Origin: Crocosphaera watsonii WH 8501
GTDB taxonomy: Bacteria > Cyanobacteriota > Cyanobacteriia > Cyanobacteriales > Microcystaceae
Direction of reading: 5' to 3'
Assembly: GCF_000167195.1 (NCBI RefSeq)
Contig: NZ_AADV02000002.1
Coordinates: 1 to 64,000 of the forward strand
Length of the DNA: 64,000 nucleotides
Part shown: in pieces, positions 42,558 through 52,016 of the stretch
How the letters are laid out: each line of letters begins with the position of its first letter
Position numbering within the stretch: the first letter of the stretch is position 1
Notes under the pieces: generated by a model
Database searches by the model: none
Seen by the model: the letters and a program-made list of their open reading frames with translations, nothing else
What the model was told of the DNA's origin: nothing
Program-made: the position numbers and the translations under genes

Positions 42558-43376
42558 ATGCCAGAACCATTTAGATTTAGTAGTGGTCATCTTGCCCATA
42601 CGGTAGCAGATTTAATCGGAGTTTGCCATCAGTCTCCACAAGAAGTTATATCTTATTTAAAAAGCGGGGATTTTGAAAAATGGTTATCCTATATCGGGGA
42701 AACAGAAATCTCTAAAAAAGTTGAAGAACTTAGGAAAATATTATTTATAGAAGAAGAACAGTTAAAACAGTTTATCCAAGTTTTACAACCTCCTGAAACT
42801 TCTGCCACAGAAACTATTGAAACTGAACAATCTCTAGAAACTCCTGAAACTTCTACAATAGAAGAACCTGAAACTGCACAATCTCTAGAAACTCCTGAAA
42901 CTTCTACAATAGAAGAACCTGAAACTGAACAATCTCTAGAAACTCCTGAAACTTCTGCAATAGAAACTACTGAAACTGAACAATTTCTAGAAACTCCTGA
43001 AACTTCTGCAATAGAAACTACTGAAACTGAACAATCTCTAGAAACTACTGAAACTGAACAATCTCTAGAAACTTCTGAAACTTCTGCTACAGAAACTACT
43101 GAAACTGAACAATCTCTAGAAACTCCTGAAACTTCTGCAATAGAAACTACTGAAACTGAACAATCTCTAGAAACTTCTGAAACTGAACAATCTCTAGAAA
43201 CTTCTGAAACTTCTGCAATAGAAACTCCTGAAACTTCCGAAGTTGCCGAAGAAAGCAAAGAAGCTGAAAAAATCATTGCTCCAATTAATGAGTCTTCTGA
43301 TGAAGTTACCGAGGCAAAAAGTTTCTTTGCTAAAGCAATTCAAGGTTTTAAGTCTAAATATATTAGTCAGGGATAA
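42558..43376 (+). CDS. Low-complexity acidic repeat protein (272 aa)
   Basis: Start chosen at ATG 42558 (MPEPFRFSSGHLAHTVADLI); the upstream frame begins with a TTG. A folded N-terminal region of about 70 residues (LIGVCHQSPQEVISYLKSGDFEKWLSYIG) is followed by an array of about 140 residues built from ETTETEQSLETPETSAI-type units with variants, then a short charged tail. At DNA level the units are 24-36 nt, with GAAACTCCTGAAACTTCTGC recurring. The array is Glu/Thr/Ser-rich and should be disordered. The N-terminal part resembles a DUF-type domain that scores residues around a Phe-Glu-Lys-Trp motif; I cannot name it. Repeat number is likely variable. Confidence 0.75.
   Translation: MPEPFRFSSGHLAHTVADLIGVCHQSPQEVISYLKSGDFEKWLSYIGETEISKKVEELRKILFIEEEQLKQFIQVLQPPETSATETIETEQSLETPETSTIEEPETAQSLETPETSTIEEPETEQSLETPETSAIETTETEQFLETPETSAIETTETEQSLETTETEQSLETSETSATETTETEQSLETPETSAIETTETEQSLETSETEQSLETSETSAIETPETSEVAEESKEAEKIIAPINESSDEVTEAKSFFAKAIQGFKSKYISQG
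42821..43245. repeat. Coding tandem repeats in the acidic repeat protein
   Basis: About ten units sharing ACTGAACAATCTCTAGAAAC and GAAACTTCTGCAATAGAAAC. Units differ by insertion or loss of whole sub-blocks of three-base multiples, so the frame is kept. The array looks prone to length change by slippage or recombination. Confidence 0.85.
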
Positions 43377-43428
43377 TTTATTGTTGATGATATCATTTTC
43401 ATCAACTGAGACTAAAGATGTTAAGGTC

Positions 43429-43456
43429 GTAGGAGTTAACGGCCGTTAACCCCTAC
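43429..43456. repeat. 28-bp palindrome, copy 4
   Basis: GTAGGAGTTAACGGCCGTTA followed by ACCCCTAC. It preserves pairing in the centre even though the arms have changed (GTTAACGG/CCGTTAAC). TTTCATCAACTGAGACTAAAG before and AGGAAACTGGTATTAT after match the longer repeat unit. Confidence 0.8.
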
Positions 43457-43505
43457 TTTAGGAAACTGGTATTATTTTGTAAGCTAGTTAGGAGAAAATT
43501 AACTC

Positions 43506-44411
43506 CTAACGATTCAACCCAAAATAACCTAATCCTGCCCCTATTACTTCGGCTAAAATACTAATTATTCTGAAAATAGCAATGGTTGTTAAAACGACTT
43601 CGATGGGTAAGGATGATGTTTCTAATAAACCAATAATTGTTGCTTCAAAAACCACCAACCCCCCGGGCGCACCAGGAATTACTAAACCTAACAACCAAGC
43701 GAAACTAAAGGCACTAACTATCATTGGTATTTGTTGAAGTGTGATAGATACAAATGCCATTAAAGCTAAAATAAATCCTGAACTTCTTAATAGTAAAAAA
43801 ACAATCTCTTCCAATAAAATAATACCAGGATATTGCTGTAAATAAATATTTTCTCTATCTTGATTTTTCTCCTTTTTTATAAAATGAATAACTCTATTGA
43901 TAACGAAAGGGTGAATACCTACTAAAACACTAATTAATAAAAAACATTGTAAGAATAATATGTTAAGATTTTTCGTTGTTTCAATTAAGCCAATACTATG
44001 ACTTAATAAAGCAATTAACAAGGCAGCAGCAGCCATTAATAAAGGTTCTAGTAGTACACTTAAACTGGCAATAGATAAAGAAGCTCCTTGTTTAGAAATA
44101 GCAGAAATTCTAGCATAAAAATGACCAACATTTCCAGGTAAATATTTATAAATATTAGTCACTAAATATATTTTTAATCCCCATTGATACTGACAAGACT
44201 GTTTAAACAATTGTAGAATTTTTATCCAAACAATAGCCGACCAGATATGTGCAAATAAAGTTACAGTTAAAGCTAATAATAACAATAACCATCCCTGAGA
44301 ATTAATTTTTATTTCCGTAACAGCTTGCCAATGATTTTTAAAAGTTGCAATTATAAAAAATAAGGTAACTCCTAAAACTATCCATTTTATGTAAGCTTTA
44401 ATTGATGACAT
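43506..44411 (-). CDS. UPF0104 / lysylphosphatidylglycerol synthase-like membrane protein
   Basis: About 301 aa from ATG 44411 (MSSIKAYIKWIVLGVTLFFI); the ten upstream codons are in simple repeat-like sequence. It has about seven or eight membrane helices. The family pattern is visible in YLVTNIYKYLPGNVGHFYAR (the conserved N-x-Y-K-x-L-PG-x-x-G motif), VSAFSFAWLLGLVIPGAPGGLVVFEA (the PGGLGxxE-like motif) and AIFRIISILAEVIGAG. Related proteins flip or synthesise modified lipids (aminoacyl-phosphatidylglycerol, hopanoid), but the catalytic domain is absent, so the substrate is unknown. Confidence 0.78.
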   Translation of the reverse strand: MSSIKAYIKWIVLGVTLFFIIATFKNHWQAVTEIKINSQGWLLLLLALTVTLFAHIWSAIVWIKILQLFKQSCQYQWGLKIYLVTNIYKYLPGNVGHFYARISAISKQGASLSIASLSVLLEPLLMAAAALLIALLSHSIGLIETTKNLNILFLQCFLLISVLVGIHPFVINRVIHFIKKEKNQDRENIYLQQYPGIILLEEIVFLLLRSSGFILALMAFVSITLQQIPMIVSAFSFAWLLGLVIPGAPGGLVVFEATIIGLLETSSLPIEVVLTTIAIFRIISILAEVIGAGLGYFGLNR

Positions 44412-44470
44412 AATGACAATTATCCATGATCCATTGTTCATTATCCATTGTTAATCTTCTCAACAACAAA

Positions 44471-44494
44471 GGAGCAAGAGTTAAAGCTTGCTCC
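44471..44494 (-). terminator. Stem-loop downstream of tRNA-Glu
   Basis: GGAGCAAG, 8-base loop, CTTGCTCC, read on the minus strand just 6 bases after the tRNA and followed by TTTGTTGTTG. It fits an intrinsic terminator with a weak T-tract. Confidence 0.65.
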
Positions 44495-44500
44495 TTTTGA

Positions 44501-44573
44501 TACCCCCAAGGGAAGTCGAATCCCTGTCGCCTCCGTGAAAGGGAGGTGTCCTAGGCCACTAGACGATGGGGGC
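44501..44573 (-). tRNA. trnE: tRNA-Glu (anticodon TTC)
   Basis: A 73-nt tRNA on the minus strand. The acceptor stem is GCCCCCA/TGGGGGT, the anticodon stem-loop is CCTCCCTTTCACGGAGG with anticodon TTC, and the T arm is AGGGA-TTCGACT-TCCCT. The 3' CCA is not encoded. Besides translation, glutamyl-tRNA feeds chlorophyll and bilin synthesis. The T loop has TTCGACT where TTCGAAT is usual, a tolerated change. Confidence 0.95.
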
Positions 44574-44753
44574 TTGTTTTTTCTAGACCTTTATTAATAT
44601 AACAAGAGTTTTTATCCGTGTCAACCATTTTGAGAAATTTTTTTTTGACCAACTCATGGTAGAGTTAAGATTGCAGGTTAAATGGATAGATATTAACCTC
44701 CACAGCGTGAGATTAGCGATCGCTCACTAAACAAATAAATGAAGAACTGAACT

Positions 44754-45839
44754 ATGACGAGGCAATATCGCATTACCCTACTGCCAGGGGATGGCATTGG
44801 CCCTGAGATTTTAGCTGTTACCGTTGATATCCTCAAAGTTGTTGGTAAGCAGTTAGAGATTGATTTTCAATTCCAAGAAGCCCTGATCGGCGGGGTAGCC
44901 ATTGATGAAACAGGCAAACCACTGCCAGAAGCAACCCTGAAGATGTGTCGTAGTAGCGACGCTGTCTTATTAGCTGCCATCGGCGGTTATAAATGGGATA
45001 ATTTACCCCGTGAAAAGCGACCGGAAACAGGTTTATTAGCCATCCGTGCCGGACTAAACCTTTTTGCTAACCTACGGCCAGCTACCATTCTACCTCAACT
45101 CATCAATGCTTCTTCCCTGAAACCAGAGATCGTTCAAGGGGTAGATATTATGGTGGTTAGGGAGTTAACCGGGGGGATCTATTTTGGCAAACCCAAAGGC
45201 ATTTTTGAGACAGAAACCAAAGAAAAACGAGGGGTCAACACTATGGCTTATACCGAGTCAGAAGTTGATCGCATCGCTAAAGTAGCCTTTGAAACCGCTC
45301 AGAAACGCGGTGGCAAGCTTTGTTCTGTAGATAAAGCAAATGTCCTCGATGTTTCTCAACTATGGCGCGATCGCGTCACCTTGATGGCGGAAAAGTACCC
45401 CGATGTAGAACTTTCTCACCTCTATGTAGATAACGCAGCAATGCAGTTAGTCCGAGAACCCAAACAATTTGATACCATCATCACAGGTAATTTATTTGGG
45501 GACATCCTCTCCGACGCAGCAGCCATGTTAACCGGTAGTATTGGGATGTTACCTTCTGCTAGTTTGGGCTTAGAAAAACCAGGGTTATTTGAACCCGTTC
45601 ACGGTTCGGCCCCCGATATCGCAGGAGAAGACAAAGCTAACCCCTTAGCCCAGGTTCTCAGTGCAGCGATGATGCTACGCTATGGCTTAAACGAACCAAA
45701 GGCAGCTACTAAGTTAGAAAAAGCTGTTTTAGAAGCCTTAGCCCAAGGATATCGTACAGGAGATATTATGTCTGACGGCATGAAAGCAGTGGGATGTAAA
45801 GGGATGGGAGAAGTTTTGTTAAGGATATTGGAATCATAG
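44754..45839 (+). CDS. leuB: 3-isopropylmalate dehydrogenase
   Basis: Oxidises and decarboxylates 3-isopropylmalate to 2-oxoisocaproate with NAD+, in leucine synthesis. The 361-aa product matches LeuB throughout: [16 protein letters not shown] at the start, [28 protein letters not shown] (catalytic Tyr), the Lys region [41 protein letters not shown] (metal-binding Asp) and [12 protein letters not shown]. Complete; no partner leu genes adjacent. Confidence 0.96.
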   Translation: MTRQYRITLLPGDGIGPEILAVTVDILKVVGKQLEIDFQFQEALIGGVAIDETGKPLPEATLKMCRSSDAVLLAAIGGYKWDNLPREKRPETGLLAIRAGLNLFANLRPATILPQLINASSLKPEIVQGVDIMVVRELTGGIYFGKPKGIFETETKEKRGVNTMAYTESEVDRIAKVAFETAQKRGGKLCSVDKANVLDVSQLWRDRVTLMAEKYPDVELSHLYVDNAAMQLVREPKQFDTIITGNLFGDILSDAAAMLTGSIGMLPSASLGLEKPGLFEPVHGSAPDIAGEDKANPLAQVLSAAMMLRYGLNEPKAATKLEKAVLEALAQGYRTGDIMSDGMKAVGCKGMGEVLLRILES

Positions 45840-45926
45840 TTAAAGATTTTTCCGTCCTTTGATGTGTATTCTTTGCATTAATATAATAAAGACAAACCTC
45901 GATAACTTTGTGAGGAGATCATAGTT

Positions 45927-46184
45927 ATGGCTTATGCACATCAAATACACGAGTCCCAACCCCAGGGTATGGACTCTACCATTATTTTAGACCCAAGTTT
46001 ATTACGGGCGGCACAAAGGACCTACCGTACCTATTGTATGTTACATCCGAGAAACTCCAAGCGACCCTATGGTATCGCCATTCATCGCAAAAGTTATCGA
46101 GGCCAATTAATTTTTCGTAATAACCCGGTTCTTTTGCCGGGGGAATGTTTTGTGCCAACCAAGCAGCTAGAAGTTGAAATCTAA
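45927..46184 (+). CDS. Conserved cyanobacterial hypothetical protein (85 aa)
   Basis: GTGAGGAGATCATAGTT precedes the ATG, a strong ribosome binding site. Recognisable parts are STIILDPSLLRAAQRTYRTY, CMLHPRNSKRPYGIAIHRKS and RGQLIFRNNPVLLPGECFVP. No motif suggests an enzyme. Basic central segment. The gene sits 24 bp upstream of the exporter ATPase gene and might be co-transcribed with it. Function unknown. Confidence 0.7.
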   Translation: MAYAHQIHESQPQGMDSTIILDPSLLRAAQRTYRTYCMLHPRNSKRPYGIAIHRKSYRGQLIFRNNPVLLPGECFVPTKQLEVEI

Positions 46185-46208
46185 TAATATATACGCTTTT
46201 TAATATAC

Positions 46209-47231
46209 ATGATTGAAGTCGAACACTTAAGCAAAATTTATGGTTCAACTGCTGCTGTCGAGGATGTAGATTTTTCAGTTGAAAAAGGGGAAATTCTCGG
46301 TTTTCTCGGACCTAATGGCGCAGGAAAAACAACCACCATGCGTATACTGAGCGGTTTTATCCCTGCCACCGCAGGAACCGCTAAAATTGCCGGATATGAC
46401 GTTCATGAACAGTCTTTAGAAGTTAGACGCAATATCGGTTATCTTCCGGAAACTCCCCCCCTGTACCCAGATATGACAGTGGAGGGTTTTTTGCAGTTTG
46501 TGGCTAGAATTAAAGGAGTAGCCCGCAAAAATCGCCAATCTCGGGTAGACTGGTCTCTGGAACGCTGTCAATTGGAAGATAAACGTAAAGTTTTGATTCG
46601 GAAGCTATCTAAGGGTTATAAACAAAGGGTTGGTATTGCTCAAGCGATCGTCCACGATCCCCCCGTGATTATACTAGACGAGCCTACTGTTGGCCTCGAC
46701 CCTAAACAGATTATCGAAGTTCGCAACCTAATTAAGAGTTTAGCTGGGGAACATACCCTACTTTTATCTACTCATATTTTACCAGAAGTAAGCATGACCT
46801 GCGATCGGGTGACAATCATTAACGGTGGTAAAGTTGTGGCCACGGATACCCCTAATAATTTAATGTCCCATTTAACAGCAAAAGGAGGATATGAAATTGA
46901 AATTGTAGGGGATATCTTTAGTTTAGAACCGATGTTAAACGATCTACCTGGAATTAGTCAATTAGAAATTATATCCAATAGTGAAACTAAACATCATACT
47001 TTATTATTAACCACTGATTCCCATCAAGAAATAGGCAAAGATATTGCTGCTTTAATTATTAATCAAGGGTTAGACTTATACGAAATGAAGCGCACTCGTG
47101 CTACTTTAGAAGATGTTTTCTTAAATGTGATTACAGAAGAAGCGGCAACGGAAGGGAAAGCTCCTATTTTGGGAGAAAAATCATCTTTGGAGTTTGACGG
47201 GGAGACGGGGGGACAGGGAGACGGGGAGTAA
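46209..47231 (+). CDS. ABC transporter ATP-binding protein (GldA-like)
   Basis: The ATPase of an ABC-2 exporter, encoded with the permease and Gld-type proteins that follow. The 340-aa product shows Walker A GPNGAGKTT (about 35-43), signature LSKGYKQRVGIAQA, Walker B VIILDEPTVGLDP and switch His STHILPE. The long C-terminal domain (about 220-320) is typical of GldA/NatA-type exporters. The last residues (GETGGQGDGE) come from a GGGGAGACGGG low-complexity stretch and may be dispensable. Substrate unknown. Confidence 0.88.
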   Translation: MIEVEHLSKIYGSTAAVEDVDFSVEKGEILGFLGPNGAGKTTTMRILSGFIPATAGTAKIAGYDVHEQSLEVRRNIGYLPETPPLYPDMTVEGFLQFVARIKGVARKNRQSRVDWSLERCQLEDKRKVLIRKLSKGYKQRVGIAQAIVHDPPVIILDEPTVGLDPKQIIEVRNLIKSLAGEHTLLLSTHILPEVSMTCDRVTIINGGKVVATDTPNNLMSHLTAKGGYEIEIVGDIFSLEPMLNDLPGISQLEIISNSETKHHTLLLTTDSHQEIGKDIAALIINQGLDLYEMKRTRATLEDVFLNVITEEAATEGKAPILGEKSSLEFDGETGGQGDGE

Positions 47232-47345
47232 ATTTATCCGATAAAATATTATCAAAAAAGGATAAAAAAGCAACTTTGGGATTTTCCCATCAGAAGAGTC
47301 TTTAGAGACTACCGACAATGAATCAACTTTATAACTATTATTGAA

Positions 47346-48131
47346 ATGATACTAACCAATTTATATGCTATTTTTCGTAAAGAATTTCAAAGTTATTTTG
47401 CTTCTCCTTTTGCCTATATTATCGCTGCCGTTTTTTGGTTAATTGGGGGCTTCTTTTTTAGTGCTATTCTAGAAGAAATATTACAAACCCTTTCCTTTTT
47501 TGAACAAAGTGGTCAATTATCTGTTCCCGTTGATGTTGCTGGTCAATTTATCGATAGTTTTTTTGCGGTAATTATCTCTTTATTATTAGTGTTATTACCT
47601 GCTCTATCTATGGGACTTTATTCAGAGGAAAGAAAACGGGGAACCCTAGAATTATTAGCAACTTCTCCCGTAACAAACTGGGTTGTTGCTGTGGGAAAAT
47701 TGTTAGGGGTTTTAGCATTTTTTATCGTTTTAATGATGCCGTTTTGGATTTATGAAATCATAATTTTTAGTAACGCAAGTCCACCAATTAACCTCAATAT
47801 TATACTATTATCTCATGGTGCTTTAATTTTAGTTGCCACTGCTATACTTTCCTTGGGAATGTTTATTTCTTCCCTAACCGATAGCGGAATTTTGGCTTAT
47901 ATTTTGACCTTTATTTTAATCTTATTTTTATGGATAATGGATGCGATCGCTGCTAATCTACAAGAACCTTTTAAAAGTATTTTATCCTATCTTTCGCTGT
48001 TTGATCGCTATACAGATTTAGTTAGTGGAGTGTTAGATATTAGTAGTATAGTTTTGTTTACAAGCTATATACTATTAGGAATTTTCTTAACTGCACAATC
48101 TATTGAAGCTTTACGATATCAACGTTCTTAA
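47346..48131 (+). CDS. ABC-2 type permease (GldF-like)
   Basis: A 261-aa membrane protein with six segments: YIIAAVFWLIGGFFFSAIL, FFAVIISLLLVLLPALSMGL, LGVLAFFIVLMMPFWIYEII, ILVATAILSLGMFISSL, ILAYILTFILILFLWIM and IVLFTSYILLGIFLTAQSI. It begins with FRKEFQSYFASPFAYI and contains YSEERKRGTLELLATSP, the conserved loop of ABC-2 exporters of the NosY/GldF type. It pairs with the ATPase upstream. Confidence 0.87.
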   Translation: MILTNLYAIFRKEFQSYFASPFAYIIAAVFWLIGGFFFSAILEEILQTLSFFEQSGQLSVPVDVAGQFIDSFFAVIISLLLVLLPALSMGLYSEERKRGTLELLATSPVTNWVVAVGKLLGVLAFFIVLMMPFWIYEIIIFSNASPPINLNIILLSHGALILVATAILSLGMFISSLTDSGILAYILTFILILFLWIMDAIAANLQEPFKSILSYLSLFDRYTDLVSGVLDISSIVLFTSYILLGIFLTAQSIEALRYQRS

Positions 48132-48146
48132 AATTATTATAAACAA

Positions 48147-49910
48147 ATGCAGAAAATAAACAACTATAAAATAATCCTCAAATATCTTTTTGTTCCTGGA
48201 CTGATTTTAACCGTTGCTGGTTTAGTTCCGATCTTTCTTACCCAAACCCAAACTATCCTCTATCTAACTTTAGTGATTGTAGGAAGCGTTTTTTTATTTA
48301 TTTGGTTAGTCTATTTGTTGGTTACGGGGCGAAGTTTTTGGCAAAAAAGATCAACTCAAATAGGTACAAATGCGTTTATTTCTACTCTGTCTTTACTAAC
48401 CATTTTAGCCTTAATCAACTTTATTGCTGTTCGTTATTCCCCTCGTATTGACTTAACGGAAAATCAACTATATACCTTATCATTACAAACCCAAGAAATT
48501 ATCAAAAATCTTGATAAACCAACCAAAGTTTATGTTTTTGATAAAGAAATAAACCCACGAGATGAAGACTTATTAGAAAACTATCAACGTTACAATGATA
48601 ACTTTAAATTTGAACTAGTTGATCCAGATAAACAAGTTGCACTCACCCAACAGTTTAATGTTCAATCATTAGGAGACGTTTACCTAGAATACGAAGATAA
48701 AAAACAATTAGTACAAACCTTGATCTCTTTTAATCAAAGGGAACCCTTATCAGAGATAGAATTAACTAATGCGATCGCAACCATTCAAAAAGACTATATC
48801 CCAAAAATTTATGTATTACAAGGTCATGGAGAATATTCACTGGAAGCAAATCCCGAAGGAAGTTTATCAGAAGCAAGCAAAAGTCTTGAAAGTAAAGGAT
48901 ATGAAATAAAAACCTTAAATATAGTAGAAAATGGAGGTATTCCCGATGATGCAAATGTGATTATTATTGCTAGTCCAAAACGGGAATTATTTGACCAAGA
49001 AGTAACAGCACTACAAGAATATTCAAAGCAAGGAGGTAACTTATTACTCTTACTTGATCCTAACATAGACCCAGGCTTAGATCCCATACTAAAAGACTGG
49101 GGAATTAAGTTAGATAATCGTATAGTTATAGACGGTTCGGGGGCCGGAAATATTGTTGGTTTAGGTCCTACTACTCCCTTTATTACCAATTATGGAAACC
49201 ATCCTATCACAGAAGAATTTACTAATAGTATTTCCTTCTATCCCTTATCTCGTCCTGTGGATACTATTGAGGTTGAAAATGTCCAAGGAACCTCCTTATT
49301 AGTCACCAGTGAACAAATGTGGGCCGAAAGTAATTTAGACTCAGAAGAAGTTACATTTGATCCCCAAGAAGATATATCTGGCCCCTTTGATTTAGGGGTT
49401 GCACTAACCCGTACTATTCCCTCAGAAACAGTTGAGAATCAAGTAAAAGAAGATAATAAAGCAGAAGCAGAAAAAACTGATAATAATCAAGAAAGTTCAG
49501 CTAAAAATAACGATGATATAGATAATACTAACAAAAACGAAACAGAAAAGAATAATGATTCTCCACCAAAAGAAACTGATAAGGTAACTGATTCAAACAA
49601 AGATGAAACAGAGAATAATAATAATGTTAATAAAGACAAAATAGAATCTCGCTTAGTGGTGATTGGTAATTCAACCTTTGCAACCAATAATTTATTTAAT
49701 CAACAATTAAATGGAGATGTCTTCCTAAACTCTGTACAATGGTTAAGTAATCAAGACGAACAAACATTATCAATTCGTCCTAAACAAGCAAAAGATAGAA
49801 GACTCAATTTATCCCCCTTCCAAGCTACTATAGTCCCTATATTGTCATTAGCTGTTTTTCCCTTATTAGGTTTAATTGCTGCTGGGATAACCTGGTGGCG
49901 AAGAAGATAA
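48147..49910 (+). CDS. GldG-family ABC exporter component (587 aa)
   Basis: Three N-terminal membrane helices (about 10-30, 37-60 and 76-95) are followed by RIDLTENQLYTLSLQTQEII, the GldG/ABC-type auxiliary domain start, then a thioredoxin-like/IFT52-like periplasmic domain (KIYVLQGHGEYSL, GGNLLLLLDPNIDPGLDPIL). An Asn/Glu/Lys-rich disordered insert (about 435-500) precedes SRLVVIGNSTFATNNLF, and a last helix lies near the C-terminus. It starts 15 bp after the permease gene, in one operon. In bacteroidetes GldG works with GldA/F in gliding; here the role is unknown. Confidence 0.85.
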   Translation: MQKINNYKIILKYLFVPGLILTVAGLVPIFLTQTQTILYLTLVIVGSVFLFIWLVYLLVTGRSFWQKRSTQIGTNAFISTLSLLTILALINFIAVRYSPRIDLTENQLYTLSLQTQEIIKNLDKPTKVYVFDKEINPRDEDLLENYQRYNDNFKFELVDPDKQVALTQQFNVQSLGDVYLEYEDKKQLVQTLISFNQREPLSEIELTNAIATIQKDYIPKIYVLQGHGEYSLEANPEGSLSEASKSLESKGYEIKTLNIVENGGIPDDANVIIIASPKRELFDQEVTALQEYSKQGGNLLLLLDPNIDPGLDPILKDWGIKLDNRIVIDGSGAGNIVGLGPTTPFITNYGNHPITEEFTNSISFYPLSRPVDTIEVENVQGTSLLVTSEQMWAESNLDSEEVTFDPQEDISGPFDLGVALTRTIPSETVENQVKEDNKAEAEKTDNNQESSAKNNDDIDNTNKNETEKNNDSPPKETDKVTDSNKDETENNNNVNKDKIESRLVVIGNSTFATNNLFNQQLNGDVFLNSVQWLSNQDEQTLSIRPKQAKDRRLNLSPFQATIVPILSLAVFPLLGLIAAGITWWRRR

Positions 49911-49934
49911 AAATTAACAATAAAGAGGTCAATC

Positions 49935-50495
49935 ATGAAATTACAAAAAAACACTTTTATTTTATTAGGAATTGCTACGATTTTGGGAGTAGGAGTTTAT
50001 GTTTACGAATTACAAATTAATCCCCAAAAGCAAGAAATTGCAACCCAAAGTAAACAATTATTCACTTTTGAAGAAAAAGACATCAAAGTATTAACCATTG
50101 AAACCAAAGATACAACCTATAAATTCGAGAAAACCAGCGACGAGAAACAACCTTGGCAAATGAAAAAACCCCAAGAAACTGTAGCAAACGATGCTATTAT
50201 CGCTTTTTTAACCAATCTTTTAGTTAATAGTGAAACTGCTAGAACTTTAACAGTTCCTAATAATCAAAAAAAAGAGTACGGTTTAGATAAACCATTAGGA
50301 ACAATTACTATTGAACTTGAGAATAAAAAACAACATAAAATTATTTTAGGTAAACCAAACTTTCAAGGAGAATTATTATATGCTCACATTGATCCTCTTC
50401 CCTCATCACAACAAGAAATTACCATTGACTTAGTACCGAAAAATTTTCAGTATGCAGTAGATAGACAACCAGACGAATGGACTAAAAAGAATTAA
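49935..50495 (+). CDS. DUF4340-family protein
   Basis: A 186-aa protein with an N-terminal helix (TFILLGIATILGVGVYVYEL) and a periplasmic part containing DUF4340 features: LFTFEEKDIKVLTIETKDTT, WQMKKPQETVANDAIIAFLT, YGLDKPLGTITIELENKKQH and KIILGKPNF. DUF4340 genes regularly follow GldG-like genes in cyanobacteria. It starts 24 bp after the GldG gene with AAGAGGTC upstream and is the last gene of the operon. Function unknown. Confidence 0.82.
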   Translation: MKLQKNTFILLGIATILGVGVYVYELQINPQKQEIATQSKQLFTFEEKDIKVLTIETKDTTYKFEKTSDEKQPWQMKKPQETVANDAIIAFLTNLLVNSETARTLTVPNNQKKEYGLDKPLGTITIELENKKQHKIILGKPNFQGELLYAHIDPLPSSQQEITIDLVPKNFQYAVDRQPDEWTKKN

Positions 50496-50576
50496 TTTAT
50501 CTAAACACAAAATAGGGAACGGGATCTTTGTTTAAACAGTCTTAATAATTAAGACGAGAAAATAATAATAGTATCT

Positions 50577-52016
50577 ATGAATAATTTTTGGGCTATATGT
50601 ATAGGAATAGAAGAATATTTACATTATCAACCTTTAAGAGGTGCTGAAAATAGAGCACAAGCACTGTATCGTTATTTTTTTGCAGAATCTAATCTTCCCT
50701 CTGATCAATTATTATTACTCACTGATACCTCTCCCTCCCCAGGAAAACGCTCAACTTATCCTAACCACAATAATATTTTAGAGTGGATTAATGATATTCC
50801 TGTCAATATAGAATATTGTTGGTTTTTCTTTCAAGGATACGGTATCAACTATCAAGGAGAAGATTATTTATTACCCATTGATAGTAATATCAATACAGTT
50901 ACCCAAACAGGAATAAAAGTGCGATCGCTCTTTGAAAAATTGCAAACCCGTAGTAAAAACCTCTTAGTTATTTTAGATTTACAAAACCCTTTAAAAGACG
51001 GTAAACTAGGACAAGTAACCTTAAAAATAGCCCAAAAAAAAGGAATTTCTTTGATTTCTTCCTGTCGTTCCCTTTTTTATCGAAGCATTAATCTAGAAAA
51101 AAGTCCTTTAATTAATGTCTCAACGGAAGGTTTACGTTATTATCAAAATGATCTTACCCTTGCTAAATTAGACTTTTACTTAAGAAAAAAATTAAACCCT
51201 TCTGAGCAAAGTAAATTTCCTGCAATCGCCCTTCCCATTATTATTAGTCGTTATAAGACTCGTCATCAACCCCTATTCCCCAAGCATCAGAAGCAGTTAG
51301 TTAATAATCAAGCAAAATATACCCCATCTTTCAAGATAAAAAAAACGTCATCCCATTTCCCTCAAAAACAGTCCATAAATACCGTCATTTTACCCAAGCT
51401 ACCACAACCATCATTTAACCCGACACTCTCTTTAAATATCCCTACTGCAAAAACCCCTACTGCAAAAACAAATATTCAACCCGTTGTTGCTACTGCCTCA
51501 CCCCCTTCAACCTCAAAAAAAAGTAATAAAACCCCAAAAAAATTATGGATCATACAAGATTTATTATGGATAGGAGCAATATTAGGAATAATAGGTGTGT
51601 TGTGGTGGATGTCTCTTAAAATACGTCAACATCTCAACAAGATCAATTATCAAAGCATCCAGGAGAATCAACAAATATTAGATTATGGTAAGATAAGACT
51701 AAATATACAACAAGCATCACGGTTTAATGAAGCCATTAGTTATGCTCGTCAAATTCAACCCCATACACCTCTCTATAAAGAAGCACAAAATAATATTAAT
51801 CAGTGGAGTCAGATAATTTTAGATATTGCTCAGGGACGAGCTATTTTAGGAGATTTTCAAGGAGCGATCGCCGCAGTAAAATTACTTCCTCAAGACAATA
51901 AAAGACTATATGAATTAGGGCAAAAACGCTTAAAAGAATGGCAAAGTTTAAGTCAGAAACAAGACAATAATCAGGTTTTCATCGAAGCAGCCCTATATTT
52001 AATTCAACCTAATTAG
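50577..52016 (+). CDS. Caspase-fold (orthocaspase-like) protein, catalytic residues lost, 3' end truncated by an IS
   Basis: The N-terminal 220 residues have the caspase p20 fold: FWAICIGIEEYLHYQPLRGA, then FFFQGYGINYQGEDYLLPID, where GYG (87-89) replaces the catalytic GHG, and LVILDLQNPLKDG, where Q136 replaces the catalytic Cys of the usual D-x-C. So it should be an inactive pseudo-orthocaspase. A Pro/Thr-rich linker (about 225-320), a membrane helix (about 328-347, LLWIGAILGIIGVLWWMSL) and a helical C-terminal domain (about 355-470) follow. The final codons read QPN then TAG, and the TAG belongs to the IS that begins at 52014, so the native C-terminus is missing. The C-terminal part resembles the fragment at 10149-10433. 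Confidence 0.85.
   Translation: MNNFWAICIGIEEYLHYQPLRGAENRAQALYRYFFAESNLPSDQLLLLTDTSPSPGKRSTYPNHNNILEWINDIPVNIEYCWFFFQGYGINYQGEDYLLPIDSNINTVTQTGIKVRSLFEKLQTRSKNLLVILDLQNPLKDGKLGQVTLKIAQKKGISLISSCRSLFYRSINLEKSPLINVSTEGLRYYQNDLTLAKLDFYLRKKLNPSEQSKFPAIALPIIISRYKTRHQPLFPKHQKQLVNNQAKYTPSFKIKKTSSHFPQKQSINTVILPKLPQPSFNPTLSLNIPTAKTPTAKTNIQPVVATASPPSTSKKSNKTPKKLWIIQDLLWIGAILGIIGVLWWMSLKIRQHLNKINYQSIQENQQILDYGKIRLNIQQASRFNEAISYARQIQPHTPLYKEAQNNINQWSQIILDIAQGRAILGDFQGAIAAVKLLPQDNKRLYELGQKRLKEWQSLSQKQDNNQVFIEAALYLIQPN

Noticed and set aside
42821-43245. Regular repeats that could suggest a CRISPR array
   Set aside because: There are no unique spacers; the units are in-frame protein-coding repeats inside a long open reading frame on the plus strand.
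42689-43276. Minus-strand 195-aa frame rich in VSRDCSVSVVS
   Set aside because: It is the antisense of the coding repeat array and has no start signals.
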